A stretch of 64,000 bases of DNA from Trinickia dabaoshanensis (GTDB lineage: Bacteria; Pseudomonadota; Gammaproteobacteria; Burkholderiales; Burkholderiaceae), in NCBI RefSeq assembly GCF_002879885.1, contig NZ_PNYA01000015.1, positions 62,001-126,000 on the forward strand, given 5' to 3'. Both the position numbers and the translations under genes were made by a program. Shown piece by piece: positions 60,031 to 64,000 of this stretch. Under the pieces are notes generated by a model that worked only from the letters and a program-made list of their open reading frames with translations, searched no databases and was not told the origin of the DNA. Each line of letters starts with the position of its first letter. Within the stretch, counting starts at the first letter, position 1.

Positions 60031-61332
60031 CTAACGGCCGGTGTTCGGCGCGGGGCTCGCGGCGATCCGTGGCCCGCGCCTCGGAATCGGCGCACGCGGC
60101 GGTGCGGTGGGCACGGCCCGGTGGGCGAAGGCGGGATAGGTCACGCGTACGCGAGAGGCAAGCAACAACGAGATGACGAGCGCGATCGGCAGCATGTTGG
60201 ACGGGGTCGTCAACCGGTGCTCGGTCGCCGACATCGCAAGCAGGCACACCGAGGCGAGCTCGACGAACCGGTAGGCAATGAAATTGCGGCCGTTCTCGCG
60301 CGCCGCCGCCCACGCGCCGCGCTGGCACCAATCAACGAGGCGCCAATAGAAGGCGAGCATCAGCGACAAGCCGACGACGCCCAGTTCGGCCAGCAAGTTC
60401 AGATACGAGTTGTGCGCGTGCGAATCGCTGTGGGCGGCCGTGATGCCGACGGCTCGCCCGAACGCGCCGAAGTAATTGACGACGAGCCCGATGGTGTCGT
60501 CGAACGACCCGAAACCCATCCCGATGAGCGGGCTTTGACGGAAGTAGGCGAGGGCACGCGGCCAAAGCCACTCGTACCGGATATCGAGGTTGGCCACTTT
60601 TTCGTCGGCGTTTTCGATGCTGAACTGATAGCCCATGTAGTCGGTCGAGCCGTGCGTGTGAAGAGCGGCGATCGTAAGCGACGCGGCGATCAGGCCACCG
60701 ACCATCGTCGCGAACATCCAACGCTTGCGACCGAACACGACGTAGGGCAACAGCACGAGAATCCCGAACATGGACCCGCGGCTGTAGGTGGAAAACAGCA
60801 TCAACGCATTCATACCCATCAGCGCAAGCATCGAGCGGCTGCGCTTCATCGAATAGCAGGACAGCCCCAAGCACAGCAAGATCGCGAGGAAGCCGCCCGC
60901 GGCGTTGCGCGCGATGAAATAGCTGCCGAACGTGTCGGACGGATGGCGGAAGATCGTCAGCAGGCCGTTTTGCGCGACATACCAAAGGTAATAGGGCGCG
61001 TTGATGAGCACGGCGAAGGTGTAAAAGCGCCGCAGCACCTTGTTCAGGTCCCAGCGGTGCACGTAGACGCACCCGGCGAGGATCGGCATGTAAGAGACGA
61101 AGAAGTTGCCGTCGTGCCGGTAGAAATCGAACTCGAGGAACGATTCGGGGTTGTAATAGAGCGTCGAAAAAATGGCGAACGCGCCGAAGATCACCAGCGG
61201 CGTCATGAAGGCGGGATAGCGGCGTCCGAAGAACCGCCACCCGCACACCGCGATGGGCACGAACCCGATCGCACTGATCGGAACGAAATTGGTGACGCTG
61301 AAAATCAGCGCGATCAGGGAAACGTAGGCCAC
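60031..61332 (-). CDS. Wzy/WaaL-like O-antigen polymerase or ligase
   Basis: A 433-aa polytopic membrane protein with about ten to twelve hydrophobic segments. The Wzy_C/O-antigen-ligase domain is marked by STYSRGSMFGILVLLP, the periplasmic-loop region RQSPLIGMGFGSFDD and SDSHAHNSYLNLLAELGVVG with conserved His/Asn. These proteins polymerise or transfer undecaprenyl-linked oligosaccharides. Next to Wza-like and undecaprenyl-phosphate transferase genes it is most likely the exopolysaccharide polymerase. The last ~30 residues are Pro/Arg-rich. It begins 17 bp after the Wza-like stop. Confidence 0.85.
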   Translation of the reverse strand: MAYVSLIALIFSVTNFVPISAIGFVPIAVCGWRFFGRRYPAFMTPLVIFGAFAIFSTLYYNPESFLEFDFYRHDGNFFVSYMPILAGCVYVHRWDLNKVLRRFYTFAVLINAPYYLWYVAQNGLLTIFRHPSDTFGSYFIARNAAGGFLAILLCLGLSCYSMKRSRSMLALMGMNALMLFSTYSRGSMFGILVLLPYVVFGRKRWMFATMVGGLIAASLTIAALHTHGSTDYMGYQFSIENADEKVANLDIRYEWLWPRALAYFRQSPLIGMGFGSFDDTIGLVVNYFGAFGRAVGITAAHSDSHAHNSYLNLLAELGVVGLSLMLAFYWRLVDWCQRGAWAAARENGRNFIAYRFVELASVCLLAMSATEHRLTTPSNMLPIALVISLLLASRVRVTYPAFAHRAVPTAPPRAPIPRRGPRIAASPAPNTGR

Positions 61333-61349
61333 TCGCGTTCGCCCTCGAC

Positions 61350-62525
61350 TTACTTGGTGACGATTGCCGCCGTCAAACCGGCGTTGATCGCAGGCAACAG
61401 CAAGCTCAGGACGCGGTTGAAGCGGACGAGCGGGCCGTTGTCGACGTAGACCACATCCTTCGGTTGCAGGTCGAATTGGTTGGCCAGCAACATGGACACG
61501 GGCGAGGCCGAGTCCAAGTGGTACACGAGCGGCTTGCCGTTTTCCTGGCGGATCACGTAGAGCTGGCGCGGATTGGCCGTGCCCTGGTTGATGAACCCGG
61601 CTTGGCTGAGCGCATCGCTGAGCGTGAGCAGCCCGTCGGTGGTGGGCGTCGCGGCGGTCGGCTTGTTCACTTCGCCCATCACGTACGCTTGATTTTGATC
61701 GCGCGAGGTCACGCGCAGCATATCGCCCGGCTGGAGCAAGATGTCCTGCGGATTCTTGCCGTTGACCGACATCAACGAGAGATTGATCGGGTACGACGTG
61801 CCGTTGCGCGTGAGCGTCAGATGGGAGCGATCGGCATTGCCCGTGAAGCCGCCGGCACGGTTGATGGCTTCCGTGAGCGTCATCGGAATGTCGTTGATCG
61901 CCTCGCCGCCCGGCGTGCGCACTTCGCCGTCCACATACACTTGCGCCGAACGGTACGATGCCACCCGCACCGTCACCTGAGGTTCGCGGAATTCCTTGCT
62001 CAAATCGGCGCGCACTTGGCGCTGCACTTCTCCGATCGTCTTGCCCGCCGCATGGATCGGGTGCGACAGATACGGGAAGCTGAGATTGCCTTGGTCGTCG
62101 ATGACGAAGCCTTGGCCAGGGTCGCCGGGCTTGTTGTTTTGAACCTGCTGACCGAGCGCCGCCGCGAGTTCGGGGTGATCCCAGACGGTGACTTGCAGCA
62201 CGTCGCCGGGACCGAGCTTATAGGGGCCGGGCTTCGCGAACAGATCGAGCTGGTTGGCTACCTGCATCTGGCCGTCGCCAGCGTTCAATTGCTTGATCAG
62301 ATTCAGATCGATCGGCACGATGGGAATCTGCTCGGCCTCGCGGACGGCGCCGTCCGACGTCGTCGAAACGGGCAGGGACGCCGGTGTCTCCATATGCTGG
62401 CCCGGAACCACGGAGCATGCGCCGAGCAGCGTCGAGAGCACGGCAAGTACCACCGTGCGGCTCTTCGCGGCGCGTGCACGCGTCGTGTTAGCGGTCTGGG
62501 CAAGCTGTTGTAGTGTCGTTTTCAT
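61350..62525 (-). CDS. Wza-like polysaccharide export lipoprotein
   Basis: A 391-aa outer-membrane polysaccharide exporter. A long N-terminal stretch leads to a lipobox (VLAVLSTLLGACSVVPGQHM). Then PGDVLQVTVWDHPELAAALG (poly_export domain), VTVRVASYRSAQVYVDGEVR and two SLBB segments (LTEAINRAGGFTGNADRSHL; LLTLSDALSQAGFINQGTAN). The last ~25 residues form an amphipathic helix (VLSLLLPAINAGLTAAIVTK) that in Wza crosses the membrane. Start 62525 was chosen because GGAG precedes it; the ATG at 62540 is also possible. It lies 18 bp after the sugar transferase gene. Confidence 0.88.
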   Translation of the reverse strand: MKTTLQQLAQTANTTRARAAKSRTVVLAVLSTLLGACSVVPGQHMETPASLPVSTTSDGAVREAEQIPIVPIDLNLIKQLNAGDGQMQVANQLDLFAKPGPYKLGPGDVLQVTVWDHPELAAALGQQVQNNKPGDPGQGFVIDDQGNLSFPYLSHPIHAAGKTIGEVQRQVRADLSKEFREPQVTVRVASYRSAQVYVDGEVRTPGGEAINDIPMTLTEAINRAGGFTGNADRSHLTLTRNGTSYPINLSLMSVNGKNPQDILLQPGDMLRVTSRDQNQAYVMGEVNKPTAATPTTDGLLTLSDALSQAGFINQGTANPRQLYVIRQENGKPLVYHLDSASPVSMLLANQFDLQPKDVVYVDNGPLVRFNRVLSLLLPAINAGLTAAIVTK

Positions 62526-62543
62526 TGTTTGGCACTCCATGCA

Positions 62544-63926
62544 TCAATAAGCGTTCGTGTGGCGCAGGCCCTTGAAGATCGTCGCGAGGATGATCCGCAT
62601 ATCGAGCCGGAACGACCAGTTGCGCAGGTAATAAAGATCGTGGGCGACGCGCTGCTCCATCTTCTCCACACGCTCCGTTTCACCCCGAAAGCCGTTCACT
62701 TGCGCCCAGCCCGTGATGCCCGGTTTGATGCGGTAGCGATGGATGTAGCCCTGAACGATCGGCTGATAAAGGTTGTCGTGCTCGATCGCATGTGGACGCG
62801 GCCCGACGACCGACATCTCGCCGCGCAGCACGTTGATGAACTGAGGAAGCTCATCTAGGCTGGTGCGGCGAAGGAATGCGCCCACGCGCGTGACGCGTGG
62901 ATCGCCTCGCTTGGCCTGTTCGAGCACGCCGGCCTTCGGGACATGCACGCGCATCGAACGGAATTTGTAAATCGTGAACACACGCCCGTCCACGCCTTTG
63001 CGGCGTTGTTTGAAGAAGACGGGACCCGGCGAGCTCAGTTTCACGGCGATCGCAATGGCGATCATCACCGGCGCGAGCGCCAGCAGCGCCGCGGCGGCGA
63101 ACAGTCGGTCGAACAGGTCTTTCTTGATCAGCGCGGCCGGGGGGACGGGAGACGCGACCAGATTGATCGTCGGCAGTCCTAATAGGTTCGTCACGCTGCC
63201 CTCGAACAAGGAGAGCGTGCGCACGTCGGGCATGAAGCGGATATTGACGAGGTCGTTACGGAATTCGTTGACGAGCTTGAGGATGGCGGCTTCCTCCGTC
63301 AGCGGCAGCGCAAGCCATACCTCGTCAAGATCCTGTTCGCGCACGAACGAAGCGAACGCTTTATGGTCGTCGAACACCGGCAATTCCGGGTGGGCGAGCG
63401 GCGCGGCGCCGGGATTGACGTTATAGATGGCCGTGGCCCGGAAGCCGGTCGTGGGTGCGATTTCGATTTTGCGGATGATGTCGTCGCAATGGCTGCCGCA
63501 GCCGGCGATCGCCACTTGGTGCAAGTTCATGCCGGCCGTGCGCATCCGGGCGAGCACGGCATGCATCCACAGCCGGCCGCCGATGATGGCGACACCCGTG
63601 AGCAGGGTCCAATACCCGAACCATAGGCGCGAGACGAGATTGACCATGTGCAGCGAGAACATCAGCGCCATGTCGCCCACTTGGACGAGCGCCCAGGCGA
63701 AGGCGACCTGCCGGATCAGCGCCCGTTTCGAACGGCCGCGCCACGACTCGTACACGCCGAACGTCGGAAACACGAGCAGCGACAAAGCGGCCGAAAAGGC
63801 GACGAAGGCCCAATACAAGCGTCCGTCGGCCACGTCTTCGAATCGCAACTGCGATGCGATCAGGGCGCCCAGCACGATCATGCCGACATCGAATACCCGC
63901 GCCCATAGGTCTTGCAGTCCACGCAT
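62544..63926 (-). CDS. Undecaprenyl-phosphate sugar (glucose) phosphotransferase
   Basis: A 460-aa priming enzyme (WcaJ/BceB type). The N-terminal part has four hydrophobic segments (e.g. DVGMIVLGALIASQLRFEDV), then a CoA-binding-like cytoplasmic domain (VAIAGCGSHCDDIIRKIEIA), another helix (FAAAALLALAPVMIAIAIAV) and the bacterial sugar transferase domain with KRRKGVDGRVFTIYKFRSM-like (FTIYKFRSMRVHV), RRTSLDELPQFINVLRGEMS and VGPRPHAIEHDNLYQP. It moves sugar-1-phosphate to undecaprenyl phosphate, starting the exopolysaccharide repeat unit. It is first in a sugar transferase-wza-wzy operon on the minus strand; further genes may lie beyond the window. Confidence 0.92.
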   Translation of the reverse strand: MRGLQDLWARVFDVGMIVLGALIASQLRFEDVADGRLYWAFVAFSAALSLLVFPTFGVYESWRGRSKRALIRQVAFAWALVQVGDMALMFSLHMVNLVSRLWFGYWTLLTGVAIIGGRLWMHAVLARMRTAGMNLHQVAIAGCGSHCDDIIRKIEIAPTTGFRATAIYNVNPGAAPLAHPELPVFDDHKAFASFVREQDLDEVWLALPLTEEAAILKLVNEFRNDLVNIRFMPDVRTLSLFEGSVTNLLGLPTINLVASPVPPAALIKKDLFDRLFAAAALLALAPVMIAIAIAVKLSSPGPVFFKQRRKGVDGRVFTIYKFRSMRVHVPKAGVLEQAKRGDPRVTRVGAFLRRTSLDELPQFINVLRGEMSVVGPRPHAIEHDNLYQPIVQGYIHRYRIKPGITGWAQVNGFRGETERVEKMEQRVAHDLYYLRNWSFRLDMRIILATIFKGLRHTNAY

Positions 63927-64000
63927 TTGTTCACTCCCAACCTGTGATCGTCGGTGATCGCCCTGCGGCGATCGGCGCGTCGCGACGCAAGCGTGCTCGA
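63927..64000. other. Window-end intergenic sequence
   Basis: The last 74 bases are upstream of the sugar transferase gene and probably hold part of the exopolysaccharide promoter. No gene is seen. Confidence 0.3.

Overview
The window is about 64 kb of a GC-rich betaproteobacterial chromosome. Gene content and codon use point to Burkholderiaceae (Burkholderia, Paraburkholderia or Trinickia-like): a FadE-type acyl-CoA dehydrogenase behind a TetR gene, a membrane PQQ dehydrogenase, LemA/TPM genes, two-partner secretion exoproteins, a phenazine operon and an exopolysaccharide locus. No insertion sequence, CRISPR array or phage module was seen.

Layout. 63-5837: tetR-fadE operon, an MFS carrier and a GNAT acetyltransferase. 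5860-18412: an unusual Rhs locus. A 1369-aa YD-repeat shell gene stops where the Rhs-associated core should begin. That core, fused to six unrelated C-terminal domains, is instead carried by six small separate genes: five in one minus-strand operon and one on the plus strand just before the shell. Two unrecognised genes that share a repeated module follow the shell. 18517-26708: a phenazine-1-carboxylate/1,6-dicarboxylate core (phzA/B, F, E, D, G) in a non-Pseudomonas order, with a group D-like flavin monooxygenase first in the operon, a divergent AroG-type DAHP synthase and a convergent TetR. 26811-33550: the first TPS exoprotein, a PQQ dehydrogenase and a succinyl/acetyl-CoA transferase. 33868-35851: lemA with two TPM-domain genes. 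35916-41575: an orphan sucA in an operon with a DJ-1/PfpI protein and an ArsR regulator, then a GlxA-type regulator and a Mug glycosylase. 41790-49673: an EmrBA-TolC-like tripartite pump, two LysR genes, another MFS exporter and a 66-aa protein. 49737-55212: a decayed SUFU-like gene, a second TPS exoprotein, a DUF6795-like protein, an ADP-ribosylglycohydrolase, and a tRNA-Leu(CAG) followed by a very structured CCA-ended RNA-like element. 55259-63926: the TPS transporter, a hexapeptide acetyltransferase, a lipoprotein glycosidase and three exopolysaccharide genes (Wzy/ligase, Wza-like, undecaprenyl-phosphate sugar transferase).

Taken together the window holds many surface or antagonism functions: Rhs tips, TPS exoproteins, possible orphan immunity-type proteins (SUFU remnant, ADP-ribosylglycohydrolase), a redox-active secondary metabolite, efflux and exopolysaccharide. 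The two most unusual items are the split Rhs shell with its swappable tip genes, and the tRNA-like four-arm element next to tRNA-Leu. All family names were assigned by reading motifs; no database search was run.
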